From: Earliella scabrosa
Taxonomy: Eukaryota; Basidiomycota; Agaricomycetes; Polyporales; Polyporaceae
Assembly (NCBI GenBank): GCA_022605405.1
Contig: JABYQQ010000003.1
Coordinates: 1,984,001 to 2,048,000 of the forward strand
Direction of reading: 5' to 3'
DNA length: 64,000 bases
The notes beneath the pieces are model-generated. The model was given only the letters and a program-made list of their open reading frames with translations. It did no database searches and was not told the DNA's origin. Positions 1 through 11,442 of the stretch are shown piece by piece; the first letter of the stretch is position 1; every line of letters starts with the position of its first letter. A program made the translations under genes and the position numbers.

Positions 1-3000
1 TGACGGCAATGCAGCAGTAGTTGTCGATGCCGATGGCATCGACAATCTTTCCCAATACCCCCAATCTGCTCTCTCAGCGGATGCGCTGATGATCGCCGCT
101 CGAATTATGCATCCGCGCGGATGCCTTTCAGCACTCAAGGTGTTGTCATTCCGCGCGAGCTGTCAATCGAGCCCCGCCGCACTCATGCTTGCTGTAGGGT
201 GTACTTCTGGAGTCTCGTCAGGAACCAAGGGGCCGCCCCTTGTCGGCGTACTTATAAGGGTTGCCCTGTACGGGTGCCTCCTGACATCGCTCTTCCACAG
301 CACTTCCCAAGATCAGTCTACAAATCGCCAGCTACTCCAGCCATCGTATCTCAATATGCCAGGTACGTGCTTCATTATCCCAGTCTGCTTGCGACTCACC
401 CCTGCTGCAGCTCAATCGCGTCCACGCGCCGTCCGTCCTGACGGCGACAGGATTGCCCTACCGGGACGGCATCCCCTCTTGCCTGAACTGTATCGACTCC
501 GCGAGCCTGTCCACCCACAGCTCGACGGGATCGTTGGCGTCACCGATGTTATCGTCGCTCTCCAAGACAGCAGTCCCAAGGCTATGAAAGAATATTGGAA
601 GTTTTGCAAGTCTCAAATATTTCCCGACGGTACTGCATCGGCTCTTCGGGAAGCAGGTCAGTCTGCCACACAAGGAGTCTTTTCGGCGATTTGACGAATA
701 GCAGGTTTCATCATCGCTGGCCCGGGAGTTTACATCTTCTCCCGCGACATGTGGGGTGATGGAGACGCTATGAAAGACGAGTTACAAATATGCGTCGTCC
801 CTCAGTAAGTTCTTCGCTCTCCAACGTCCAGACCGGATGCCCATTCACTCTCTACCGTGCCCTACAGGGATATGCTTCCGGAACGCCTCGCGCGCCGCAT
901 GCACGTTGTCAGCAAAGACCTCATCGGGCCGATAGCGCAGTGCAGCTCGTCGAAGGCCCGGAAGGTTGGTGGCGTCTGGGAGGGTGGCATTCGTTGGGAA
1001 CGCAGCGACCGCGCGAAGAACATCAAAAAGGCAGATCGCTGCTATACGCTGGTGCAATCTTACCAGGCCCAGCGCAACCTCAGCTCACCCGCTCCTGGCA
1101 TCAAAATTCACAACGGCGAACACTGGCATCAAGAACTGCGACAATCCTTCGTCGAAGTAAGGGCCCTTCGCTTTATCCGTTAAGGGGTTGCTGAGCATGG
1201 GTCGACAGGCATGTGCAGCCCTTGGAGTGTATGCTCTTGGCCATCTTCCGCGCCGCTTGACCCTGCCGCTAGAGAGACAGGCGGAAGCTATCAATCTGCC
1301 GCGCATCGGGCACATCCAGAATTACGCCTTTCCAAACATGCAGCTGAACGTCTCCGCTACAAAGCGGCGTGATGATTGTCCAAGTTAGTCGCCTTGAGCG
1401 TCCTTTCCTTGTCGTTGCGCTGAACGCGGTACAGTCGATGCATTCAAAGTGGACCTCGGTGCATTTGCAGGAAAACATATCGATCGTAAAGACTCGCCCG
1501 GGGCAATAACTTGCATGGTGACGTCCAACCATCTTTCCAAAGGGGTACATCCAGGCTATTTCCTTATCGGGGAGTTAGGCGTCGCCGTAGGTTCGTCATA
1601 CTAGCATCGTGCGCATGCCATGGCTGAAGCTGGTTTAATAGAGCAAGAGGGTCTAGTGATCACTTGTTTCTCCGGGCTTCGTCACCACGGCGGCTTCCCT
1701 CCAATCGCGCCTCTTAACGTCCCACTGCATCCTTCCTCAACCCGCATCGCTGGCGTCATGTATCCCCCAGCTGGCGCTTTTGATGGAGCAACTCGACTAG
1801 CGGTAGGGGCCACGGCAACAGGAGAAGCCTGGAATGTACCTCCCGAAGCCATTCAACCTCAGTAAGCGTCTATCCCTATACTTTTAGAGCTGCAAGTAAC
1901 GTTGTCTTAGGTACGACCACACTCCAAGTTTGACGGGGGCTGCAACTTGGTTCAACGAAGGCGCATGGCTTAGTCCGCCCGATGCGTACTTGCAATGGTG
2001 GTATCAAACGTGGTGCCAGCAGATTGGTTTCTTCGCGCGCCAGGTACCCCCTTCTGTACAACTCCAAGTCGACTACCGCATGCTCAGCCGCTGCTTCTCC
2101 GTAATGGATCGGGGAAGGCGGGTTGAGGCCGCGCCATGGGACTTCCATCCTGGATCCACGTTGCGCTCGACGCGACTAGAATGTACTCGAGCCGAAACGG
2201 TAGATCTCTGGCAGGAACATAAGGACCGGCAATCCAAGTTCATTCCGTTATTGAATAAGCGCAAACGAGGTTAGTCACTATCCCTCTGGTTGATTGCGGC
2301 ATGCGCTCATGACCTTCACAGTCTCCTCGGGGAAAACTCAGCCCGATAACATGCAACCTCTCAAGAAGCGCAAGCAAGGCGAGTCTATCCGTGGGCGAGA
2401 TTCTTGAGATCCTGACTTTCCATCTAGGTATACAAAGCGACTCAGAGGATGGCGGTGGAGGTGCTCCAATCAAGAAGAGAAGGTTGAGAAGCGGTGCGTA
2501 GGAAAGGGAAGGGATGCTTAGCGTCATCGTGTATTGACTCCCGGAGTCATCCGTTTGTTGAATAGACACGACGCGCAACGTCGAACTCTCCATGTCCACC
2601 CCTCTGCCACCAGCATCACGCCGAACGCTGTCATCCGATGAAACCGACTCCGAGTCGGAATCTGATGTTCTACGTGATGAAGACCACTCAGAAGGGCCCG
2701 CAGATGGGCATCAACAAGCCCATCTGCTCTCACGTTCTGGCGGGAATAGGCGGACCTTACGCCGGGACGATGTCGACGCAAGTCTGCGCTTAGACGGTCC
2801 GACGTACGGCTGGGTCAATGAATCCGACACGGACGCGGATGAGTCCACCGATACGGATGCCGACTTCGAATCCGTGGACGCGGCCGGGGACACGTTCGCG
2901 GACGAGGACATTGCCACAGACGGGGACATCGATGCGGAGGGTGGTATCGAGTTCACTGACACGGAGGGGGATATCGAGCTCACCGATGCGGACGCGGACG

Positions 3001-5779
3001 CGGACATTGACGAGGACGGGGCCGCCGCGAACTCGGACTCGGACTCGGATTCGGACGATCCCATTGAGACGGATGAAGACAACTTGAAGCCCACCGACGC
3101 GGGCGAAGATGACGATCAACATGCGGCCGTAGATCGCGACAACAAGAACGCGGACGTCGAAGCTGTATCATGTCGCCGGTCTGGCGACTTGCAATACGTA
3201 TCCAGCGACAAGGTCATGCCCGCTGCCGGAGTTGATGACTCCGAAGATGCATCCGATTCTGGTAGCGACGCGTTTATCGCCGACGAGCTCCCGGAATCGT
3301 ATTATCTCCCAGGTGCTGAGCGACGTCGAGTACCGCTCCACAGGACCCAGGAGTACAGCACTACCTCCAGGGTAGGCCACGCCATCGTGTCGCATCGGGA
3401 CGACCAGGATGACGCGGATTCGAGTGCAAGTTGTGAGGGAGACCGAAACGCGGAAAAATCCAGCCACGACTCGACTTGCTTCCCTAGCGAGCACTCAGTC
3501 TGGTCCGGCGATCTCGCCCACGGCGGGAGAATCACCCGGAAAGCCCGTCAAGATGACAGCGCGTCTGAGTTCGACGAGAGCGAATCACTCACCGGTGATG
3601 ATGCCGACATCGTAGATCTGAATCGGAATCGGGATGCCACTCACTCAGGTTCGGTTCTCTAATCTCTGTAGCGTGATCAACATTGACCGACACGACAAGT
3701 AGGTACCGTCAGGGAGGGCCGCCGCCTTGAGGAGAATAGCTGCGATACGCAGCTACCGCCGCAGGAAGGAGTGGCCGAAGTGGCAGGGTCCCGCAAGGCG
3801 ACCGGAAACCAGTACATTGTCACGCAAGCAGATGAAGGTTAGTGAGGTCTCACAACGCTGCAGCATGGTCCGCTGATCCCTTGATAGGATACGAGCACGT
3901 ATTGCGTTTATTCCGAAGCGGCCCGATCAAGGAACAGCTTCGTCGTATGGCCCACGCCGTAACCATCGCGAAGCAGGCCAAGCCTGACGTTGAAGATGAT
4001 GAAGCCGTGGTCGGAGACTTTGTGGAAGCGTTCCACGAAGACGAACGGCGGTCAGCAGAATTTGCCGTCAAGGTGTCTCGGCTCTGGCCCGCAGTCGAGC
4101 GACGCACGAAAGTAACTGAATTCTCTCACCTGACGCTCGCACAAGCCCGTCGCACCCTCATGCTGTCAAGCGCCGCGTCGTGGCACTGGCTGGGACAGGA
4201 GTGCGCAGTTCGCGCGCGGAAAATCGCTCACGCACTCTCGATGGACCCCGCGATCGGCTCGAATCGCCTCCGAGACAGGCCCGAACAGGCCGACTGGCTA
4301 CATCGTCTCGTCGCGGACGCATACTCAATCGTCCGTTCCAAGAAAGGCGGCACTCTTCATGCACACTCGTACTTCCCTGCATCCTCCACGTCTATGTCTC
4401 TCGCCCCGCTTGCTCCCTCCTTCAAGATATCGTCGACGCGTGGCACCATCGCACTCCTCGAAGAGCGTGTTTGCTGGGAGGTGACTCGGGCTATCAGGCA
4501 ATGGCTGGCCTTTCCTCACCTGACCGACCTACTTGGAGCGCAATTCGTCATGCACCTTATCCAGGCCAGCGGAACCCTGGACGTGCTGTTGTTGGACGGC
4601 GTGTGGAACATCTTTCGGGAGATCAAAACCCGCGTTCTCCGAGAAGGTCGAGCACGACACACCAGTCTTTCCCTCGATATGCTCACACCCTTCCTGAACG
4701 CACTCGCGACCACGGAAATTGCTGTTCAGGGCTCGGGCGAACGTCATCTCATGAACCGCTTCTCCCAGGCTGTCGCTGCGTGTTCTGTGAAGCCTCCCTG
4801 CGATATCGCCACCGTCGGAGCTATCCAGCCAGAAAACTACCCGCTCTTCTTACCCGTTCACGCCAGCCTTGCACGGACCATGCAGCCGAGTAGCAAGTCC
4901 CGTATCGCCGCCTCGAGTAGTCCACCGGAAGTCGTGGCTGGACACGAGAAATTGCTATCGCTTGTGCGAGAGTTGATCCCGTTGGTTCAGCAAGGCATGC
5001 CCACCGCAGGCACTAGCATTCAAAGGCGGGTTTGGGAGAGATTGGATTTTCTGCTGCCCTTCCGCGAGCACGCACCAACCAGGCGTCGACTCGCGTCTCT
5101 GTCCGGTCCCGGGCACCCGAAGAACATCAAAAGCAAGGGGGCATTCGCTAGCTGTATCGTGTCGCGCGTCCTTCACTTCGATACTCCCTTCATCCGCAAC
5201 GACTCCTCAGGCTTCTTCGAAGATGGCCTCCGATGGCGGCAGGCGATATTCTCCTTCACCTCGTCAAGGCTCCCCGCAACACATTTCGTCAATCCATCCT
5301 GCTACGGTCCCTACCAACCTGGCAGAGAGCAACTTCTTCTGAACCCCACGGCCGTCGACCGTTTCTTCGTAGCGGAGGACGACTGGAACGCTTTCTGCAA
5401 AGGATTCGGCAAGCGCAGAATACCTTTTACCGACTGCCTGGACTGGCTCTCCAAGGCCGGGTTATCTCAGTTTGGCACATTGACGCAGTACCTTGTTGCT
5501 GCGGATTTGAGCTACTCTGGGACGGTTACGAAACCAACGCCGGCGGAGATTGCCCAACGTGTCGCAAAGCACAGGAAAGGCTCATTCCGCGGACTGGTCA
5601 CTGCGAAGCTTGTCGTAGAATCGTCGTCGGACAAGCAGGTAGCCGACGCGTTCATTGGTGTTCATCGCTATCTGTCTGACCAGCTCACGTCGGCCGAAAA
5701 GGCGACAGTCACGTTCGATCCTGTGATGACTGAACACCTTCTATGTAAATTCCACCGCCTCTTCAGCAAGAGGGATTGA
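1..5779 (+). CDS. Giant TET/JBP-like 2OG-Fe(II) dioxygenase-domain protein, 3' part (5' end outside window)
   Basis: Fifteen exons join in phase: 2-139, 198-247, 301-362, 411-656, 702-804, 868-1156, 1209-1383, 1435-1590, 1642-1861, 1911-2269, 2322-2378, 2428-2493, 2566-3648, 3703-3837, 3888-5779 (1,676 codons plus TGA). Residue numbers count from the window edge. An HxD motif (H369-I-D371, 1476-1484) is followed about 50 residues later by RHHGGFPP (H421/H422, 1683-1688), with Arg441 as a possible 2-oxoglutarate ligand. This pattern fits double-stranded beta-helix 2OG-Fe(II) oxygenases, including the TET/JBP-like nucleic-acid oxygenases expanded in basidiomycetes, so base oxidation is a family-based inference only. 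Then come basic clusters (LNKRKR, IKKRRLR), an Asp/Glu/Ser-rich stretch (about 650-850) and a 630-residue single-exon C-terminus without a family I recognise. The exon after 2378 needs either a GC donor or a 37-nt GT intron from 2391; both keep frame. The coding model is fairly sure; the family call is moderate. Confidence 0.62.
2815..3120 (+). repeat. Coding Asp-rich low-complexity tract
   Basis: Within the large oxygenase gene the DNA is an imperfect 6-nt-like repetition of GAC/GCG/GAT codons (for example runs of gacgcg and gactcg). It encodes a nearly uninterrupted Asp/Glu/Ser/Ala/Thr stretch. It stays in frame and is flanked by ordinary coding sequence, so it is probably a disordered acidic linker or histone/DNA-mimic region that grew by slippage. 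Confidence 0.7.
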
Positions 5780-5959
5780 AGGGTTGGTGGGCTGTGATGA
5801 ACCGTCGCACAGCGCTTGATCCGAATGTACTATTACATCTATGTGTACTACTTTACATCCATGGACGTGAATTTGAACGAGACTTTGCGGATCTGCTTAG
5901 AATACTGCATGTAGGGCCGCCACTGGTTAGAAACCCGCACCAATCCTCCACATGTCGGC

Positions 5960-6260
5960 CGTCGGCGGGGTCGTGAGCTACCGATGTTGATCGCAGATTG
6001 TCGAGATCGCGCTCTGACTTGTCGAGCTCGTGAGCTGTCGGTGTTGGTATCGGCTGTTGGCGAGCTGTCGACGCTGCTCGTCGGTGTCAGGGTGGCGCGT
6101 GTCGGTATCGCTGTTGGTTACCGTCAGAACCAGCTGTCAGCAGCATGAGCTATTGGTGTCGGCGTCAAGCTTCATATGTTGGGGGCGTCCTCGCTGAGGG
6201 GTGGTGTCGGTCTCGGTCTCGGTCTCAGTCTCGGCGGCGGTGGGCCGTGGCGGTGCTGTA

Positions 6261-6315
<55 letters not shown>

Positions 6316-6625
6316 GCGTCGGCGTCGGCGTCGGCTTCGGCATCTTTGATGTAGCTGGCTGTTGGTTTAGGGCTTGGGTTTTTCCAGATTCTGAACAAAC
6401 GGGCGTGATGAGCCGTCGGGCTCACATCGTTGGGGTCAGTTCTGGGCTCGTGGGTGTTGGCGTGATGAACTATCGGGGAGTCGAGAGCTGTCTGAGATGT
6501 AGTGGGGTAAACGCTGTCGGCGGAGAGCCCTGTAGCTGTGAAGGTCCAGCTGTCGGTGTAGGGAGCTATCGGGTAGTCGAAGCCTCTCGGTGTTGTGTCG
6601 GGTGGTACGCTGTCGCCGTCTAGCG
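5960..6625. repeat. Degenerate satellite with core (tcggtg)9
   Basis: A perfect run of nine tcggtg units occupies 6261-6314. It is flanked by diverged relatives: tcggtc/tcagtc units at about 6207-6235 and gcgtcg/gtcggc units at 6316-6335. Further out, the phrase agctgtcggtgt and near-copies recur at irregular spacing from about 6030 to 6600. No gene model is supported here; reading frames across it encode only SV/RC/TD dipeptide runs. It starts about 180 bp after the stop codon of the oxygenase-like gene. Confidence 0.75.
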
Positions 6626-8090
6626 CCTTCGGTAGTCTGGATTGAGGGATATCAATCTACGTTCTAATAGTAATGTCAGGGTACCGACATGTTGGGTGGA
6701 CATAGGTCAAGTGCCGGGACCGACTCACTTGTATACTAAGGCTGTCGAGTGCAGCGAGGGACATACGCTCTCGAGGCCATGTGGATTTCGGGTCGAGTGG
6801 GATCGCGGACCCGACAACCATTCTCTCTAGATACATCCGTGTGTTAGTATAGCGTACTGAGTGGATCAATGCACTATACCTGCTTATACTGCTTGCCAGG
6901 TACTTGGATGAAAAGAAGCGCCCTCAGCGAGCATATCATCTATCAACACCGGCCCTAAAGCCACACCACGTGGCTTAACCCTCGGCCCGACTAAGACGGA
7001 CTCGCCGCATCTCGGACGCTCTACTGTCACCCGTATGCAACATGGGTGAACAGCGATCCATGAAGTCGGTGTGCTCCCGCCGATGTTGCCAGCTTGACCA
7101 CCGCTTGCTGACTGGCACACTCCGCTCACAGGTTGCGGTCCTCCCCAGGCGAACGCGACACGATCGCGAAACGCACGCACGAAAGGCATCGCTTCACTGA
7201 CCAGTGCGTCCGCCCATCCACCTAAGCTCAATGACTTGCGTCCTCATCGCGCTCAGCATCGCCGCGACGTTGTTCGCACTCCCAATTGCCGCCTTCGACG
7301 AGGTCGCGCCGGGTCCGGCTTGGTGCCACCGCCTCAGGAGGCGTACCCGGGCGCGTCGACGAAGGCATGCTCCTCGTAACGATCTACGCAGACGCGGAGG
7401 CCTCGGGAGCATGCCTCAGCTTTCTCTCCGTACGTCTTTCACATCCACCTCCGAAACCCGCGCTGATCACACTCCTCAATCGTCTACTTTGCATGCCTAT
7501 TTCCCATGCATCGTGTCGCAGGGAATGCATCCTCTGAGAACGATCTCCGACCTCCGAGGGTTGCATCATCTCCTTCGGCCTCGATAGTGAACGTTGAGCT
7601 CGCATCGGCTTATTCGTCCTCGTGGAAGACATCCTTGTGTGCGCGATCGACCCTCTGCTTGGCATTGTGCTCACCGTTGACAGAGTTTTCCATCGGGACG
7701 TTGTCCAGAGCGCGGGTCACGCCAAGGGAGCCCAGGAGAGGAAGAAGGCGGCAGAAACAGGCTAGGGCAAGGAGCAGAAACAGAGCGGGCTGTCATGGCT
7801 ACGCCCTGTCCCCCGCGACAGAGGATGCACAGCCGTTCGTAGCCTGACTTAGTAGGCTTCCGTAGGGTGCATCTGACGAATCTCTCTGCAGTCGTTCAGC
7901 TTTCTCCTATCGTAGTCCTGACTCACGCAGGCCCCGACTCGCGCATCGACTCCCATCGCGTCGTGGACGTCGTCGATGCGCGTGCGCCGCCCGATGCGCC
8001 GCCCGAGACGTGTCGCGAGTCACACCGCCAACTCGCATACGAGTCGGTCACAGGTTTCACGCGTCACGCCCCAGATCTTTTTAGAATGTT
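6626..8090. other. Gene-poor stretch, possible coding relics
   Basis: No complete gene model could be built. On the plus strand, 7204-7435 contains a hydrophobic segment after a Met (SMTCVLIALSIAATLFALP). With a possible intron from a gtacgt donor at about 7430 to an acag-like acceptor near 7521, it can be joined to a Ser/Pro-rich frame ending near 7845. Another short frame at about 7595-7760 (LFVLVEDILVCAIDPL and onward) also looks protein-like but conflicts with that model. These may be relics of a decayed membrane-protein gene, or chance. Confidence 0.2.
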
Positions 8091-8650
8091 CCTATCGTCA
8101 TATTTGTGATAACATCATGACGAGGAGATTGAATGTCCTACCGTTGCTGCCCAGGTGAAACATATGAGAACATTAGGGGAATATTGTAAACTCTTCCAAA
8201 ATGTTTTCCGGCATTTCTCGCCCTGAGCATAGGAGAAGCAAATTCAATGTCTTTCTGTGAGATCCAAATGGGGTAATCCTCAAATTAGCATTTCAATGGT
8301 TATCTCCATATCCTCGGACCGTAAATGCAAACAATATTTGGCGAGATGTCAATTTGTTACCCACCCGAACATCTTGATTGTGACCCGCATGTTTGCATCG
8401 TGTCCTCTTGAGAGATCGATGGAAACATTTAGATTCCTCCTCGCGTGCTGGTCCCGAGAACATGTGGAACTAGCATTGCGTAATGAGTCAGAAAGTTTCT
8501 TATCTATTCACGTTAGGAGCATCTCAATGATCGGGAAATGCAATTCAGCATATTTCCAAGGTATTATCCCAGGTCTTTCTTGAGGAACATGAAAGCAAAC
8601 TCTAATCTCCTATCTCAATGTTTCCCACATGTTTTCCCTCCAAACATGGT
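8091..8650. other. AT-rich island
   Basis: This stretch is clearly richer in A and T than its surroundings, with words such as ttgtgataacatcatgac and caaacaatatttggcg, and it contains no convincing coding sequence. I looked for terminal inverted repeats and found none that are convincing. Its composition suggests an old inserted element or other non-genic DNA. Confidence 0.45.
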
Positions 8651-9445
8651 ATCATGTTCTCGGTGTAATCGGTCGCCCGAGAGGGCTGTTCCCATCTTCC
8701 AGTGCCACTCGGTCTGCACCGTGCCTGTCCACTGCACGCACGCTCCCGACGCTCTCGCGCCTCGACGCCCACCGCCCGCCGCTGCAACGCGCTTAGGCTC
8801 AGAGCGGGAGGTGAAACGGGGCGGGTTTTGAGTTTTGTCGGGTCATAGTCGCGCATCAATGTTGCGGCTCTGAGCCATCTTTGGCTAATTGGCGAGGGAG
8901 AGCTCAGACGGGTGCGGGGATACGCGACAGCGGCGACGCGCAGAGGGGCGGGTGGGGGAGGTGATCCGACCATAATTACATATCCGCAACGGTTCTCTGG
9001 CCGTTTGGCAATTTTGACGGGAGAGAGCGGGAGAGAGTGCCAAGAGCCGAGCCGCGAGCCGTGCTTGCGACCGGACCGCGGCCTGTTCGCCGTCAATTAT
9101 GCGTTGGGGAGCGGTTATGGTCGGGAGAGGAGGGTCGCTATCGTTCAATTAGGGACCCAGAGTGGGTGGCAACATACGGGCCTCGTCTCACGGACGTAAG
9201 GTCTGACCTGGGTCTGACAGCGAGTGTGGCAGCGTGTGTGGACGGTTCGGACGACGGAGATTGGCAGAAGACAGGAGTGGATGATGGAGAGTGCGCAGGG
9301 GGGCGCGTGAGATACGGGATTCATCAAGGTGTAGGTACAGATGTGTTCGTATCAGGTTTCTAGCGGATGGATGAGAGAGGAGGAGCATGTGGGCGGGGTG
9401 GGCGACGAGGAGCTGATGGGATATCTGAATGGCGAACGAGCGTGG

Positions 9446-9814
9446 GCGTGACGAGGACCCCCGACAATACACCAAAATCCCTGATCCTCGTTCCGAAAAA
9501 TCGGTCAAATTTGTCCGTGAGATCAGGCCTCCAGGAGGGGTCGCCAGGTCCGAATTATGGCACCAGTCTCCTTCCTTATACGGTAATTTTTCCACTAGAC
9601 GCCCTCGTGGCGGCCGGAGCGGGCCTCCGGAGAGCGTCTACCCACCTCTGGTGTCATCATTTTGTCCGATATCCGGGCGCCTGGCACCAGACCTGGCCAC
9701 GATGTTGGGTCCAAAACAGGGGGGTAAGCATCAGGCATCCGTGTCCGAATCGCCCCAAATTGTCCGAATTGAGCCTCAGGGATTTTGGTGTATTGTCGGG
9801 GGTCCTGCGTGACG
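9446..9814. mobile_element. 353-bp MITE with 8-bp target duplication
   Basis: The element spans 9454-9806. Its two ends are perfect 31-bp inverted repeats, each reading AGGACCCCCGACAATACACC and eleven further bases inward (9454-9484 and the complement of 9776-9806). Subterminal parts (tcaaatttgtccg / caaattgtccgaatt) are also partly inverted. It is flanked on both sides by the 8-bp direct repeat gcgtgacg (9446-9453 and 9807-9814). There is no transposase frame inside. An 8-bp duplication is typical of hAT elements and is also reported for KDZ-type elements. The ends differ from those of the hAT element at 11.4 kb, so that transposon is not its obvious parent. Confidence 0.92.
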
Positions 9815-11417
9815 TACATCGCGGTCGTCCTGCTGTGGTCATTTTGATGCTCGCACACACCATCGCGCGAACAGGTCTCAGCTCGCGAGGGCTCGCACGT
9901 CGACGTGTGCGATAAGATGCACACATCCAGACAGATGTGGCACGGACAGCGGTAGCGGTGACGTCGAGTCGAGCATGGATATGGAAGCCGCCTCGATCTG
10001 CGCCAGCTGACGTCCATTGTGTGGCCGTTTCCGTGGAAGCTGAGAAGCGCATCCCCTTCGAATGTTCTGCGGAGGCTGCATCCGTGTCGACGCGCGCAAA
10101 TCCTGGGGCTTCGCGAGGCGACAGAGCGTCGTCCATCGCTCCGTCACTCCGCGGCCCAGCCTTCCGTCCCGCTCGCCATCGGGCGCTGTCCTGCTCGGGC
10201 AGGTTAGCAGGGTGCAGGCGTGAAGAGGAGAGATGTTGCCGGAGTTGGACACAGCCCGCTGCCCGCCCATGGATCACGCCGCTGCGTCTGCCATGCGCTG
10301 CCATCTCTCCTCGCTCCATCCCCTCACCCGAACCAGACGGAATGGCGTGCTGGCCTAGCGCTCATCGTCCAGTGCTGTGACCGATCGCCCATCCCCATTC
10401 AGTCCCATTCAGTCCCAATCACTCCCCAAGCCGTGTTTGCACTCGATGGCCATCTTGCCGACATGTACAACTGCCTCCGAACCTGCTCCAGATATATATC
10501 GTCAATTGTGTCCGACACGAGGCAGCACGAGGCCTCTAAATCACTACGTACGCTGTGGTCTGCCACCCTCAGACGTGAAGGGGACCATCCTCCGTCGTCA
10601 CCGATAGATATCATCTGCGCGAATCTGGCTAGGATTCCAGTCTGACTCGAGCGGACGAACGCAGCGATCCAGGCGGCAGGAGACATACGATGTGAGACTC
10701 AGACATGTCGACAACCAGCCAATGCACAGACGCCGGTCGTTGTCGTTGACGCCACGAAGACGCAGTGGCGATGCTCCGGCATCTCCCTTTCAATAACGTT
10801 CATTACCGTCCCGTCGTCCCTGACCCCGAGCGCTGAGCAAAGTACTGAACTCGCCTGCAACTCGCCAAGCTGTTTGCGCGCGTGCGGCTTCATTGAACTT
10901 TCTAGAAATCGGTAGGTCGAGAACTCTGAACAGCACACAAGTCATACTCGGTACTGTGCACCAGTGTCAAGCCAACGTGCGCAATATGCGATAATGACGG
11001 TAATTGTCAAATTCAATCATCTTGAAGGGTCGCGGCGGCCTCAAACCCGTCCGCAGAGCGGACTCGGATGGATGGAGCTTGCTATCGTGTGAGCAGCACC
11101 CATTTCGCTTGTATATAGGAGAGGACAGGCAATCGGAAACATTATCGCCAGTACATCCCTCCGGGCCTCGAGGCTCGAGGCCGACACAACATTATCATTA
11201 TGCGGCTGCGCGAAAATGCGTATATTTCATGAATCACGACTCTAACACTAGTGGCGCGGAGCGTTCGAACTGCCAGACTCCAGTGGACCCTGAGTAGTAA
11301 AGGCTAAGCAGATGTTGCGCGAGCGAACGCCGAACACCCGACGGGGCCGGCCCCCGCCCGCCCGCCCGCTTGGTTTCCATGACACGACGTAAGTAGCGAA
11401 ACTGCGCGCGGGGGTTG
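9815..11417. other. Intergenic, no supported gene
   Basis: Several open frames exist on both strands because the DNA is GC-rich, but none shows a coherent exon chain, a recognised domain or a convincing start. A short (cccg)n run lies at about 11345-11370, just before the hAT insertion. Confidence 0.5.
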
Positions 11418-11442
11418 TGTACATATAGTGTTGCCGTGGAGT
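11418..11442 (+). repeat. Left target duplication and left terminal inverted repeat of the hAT element
   Basis: The 8-bp duplication tgtacata occupies 11418-11425 and the inverted repeat tagtgttgccgtggagt occupies 11426-11442. The match to the right end is exact over these bases. Confidence 0.95.

Noticed and set aside
89..694. Single 201-codon frame treated as a stand-alone gene
   Set aside because: Its parts are exons and introns of the large spliced gene; only 198-247, 301-362 and 411-656 fit the phase-consistent chain, and the frame between them is intronic.
2711..3094. Minus-strand Ser-rich frame opposite the acidic exon
   Set aside because: It is the mirror of the repetitive Asp-rich coding tract; the low-complexity repeat keeps several frames open by chance.
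6137..6425. TD, HR and SV dipeptide-repeat frames in the satellite
   Set aside because: They are direct translations of the hexanucleotide repeat in different frames, with no start context or exon links.
9188..10319. Long minus-strand frames overlapping the MITE
   Set aside because: They run across transposon terminal repeats and flanking DNA, so they cannot be one native gene; no motif is present.
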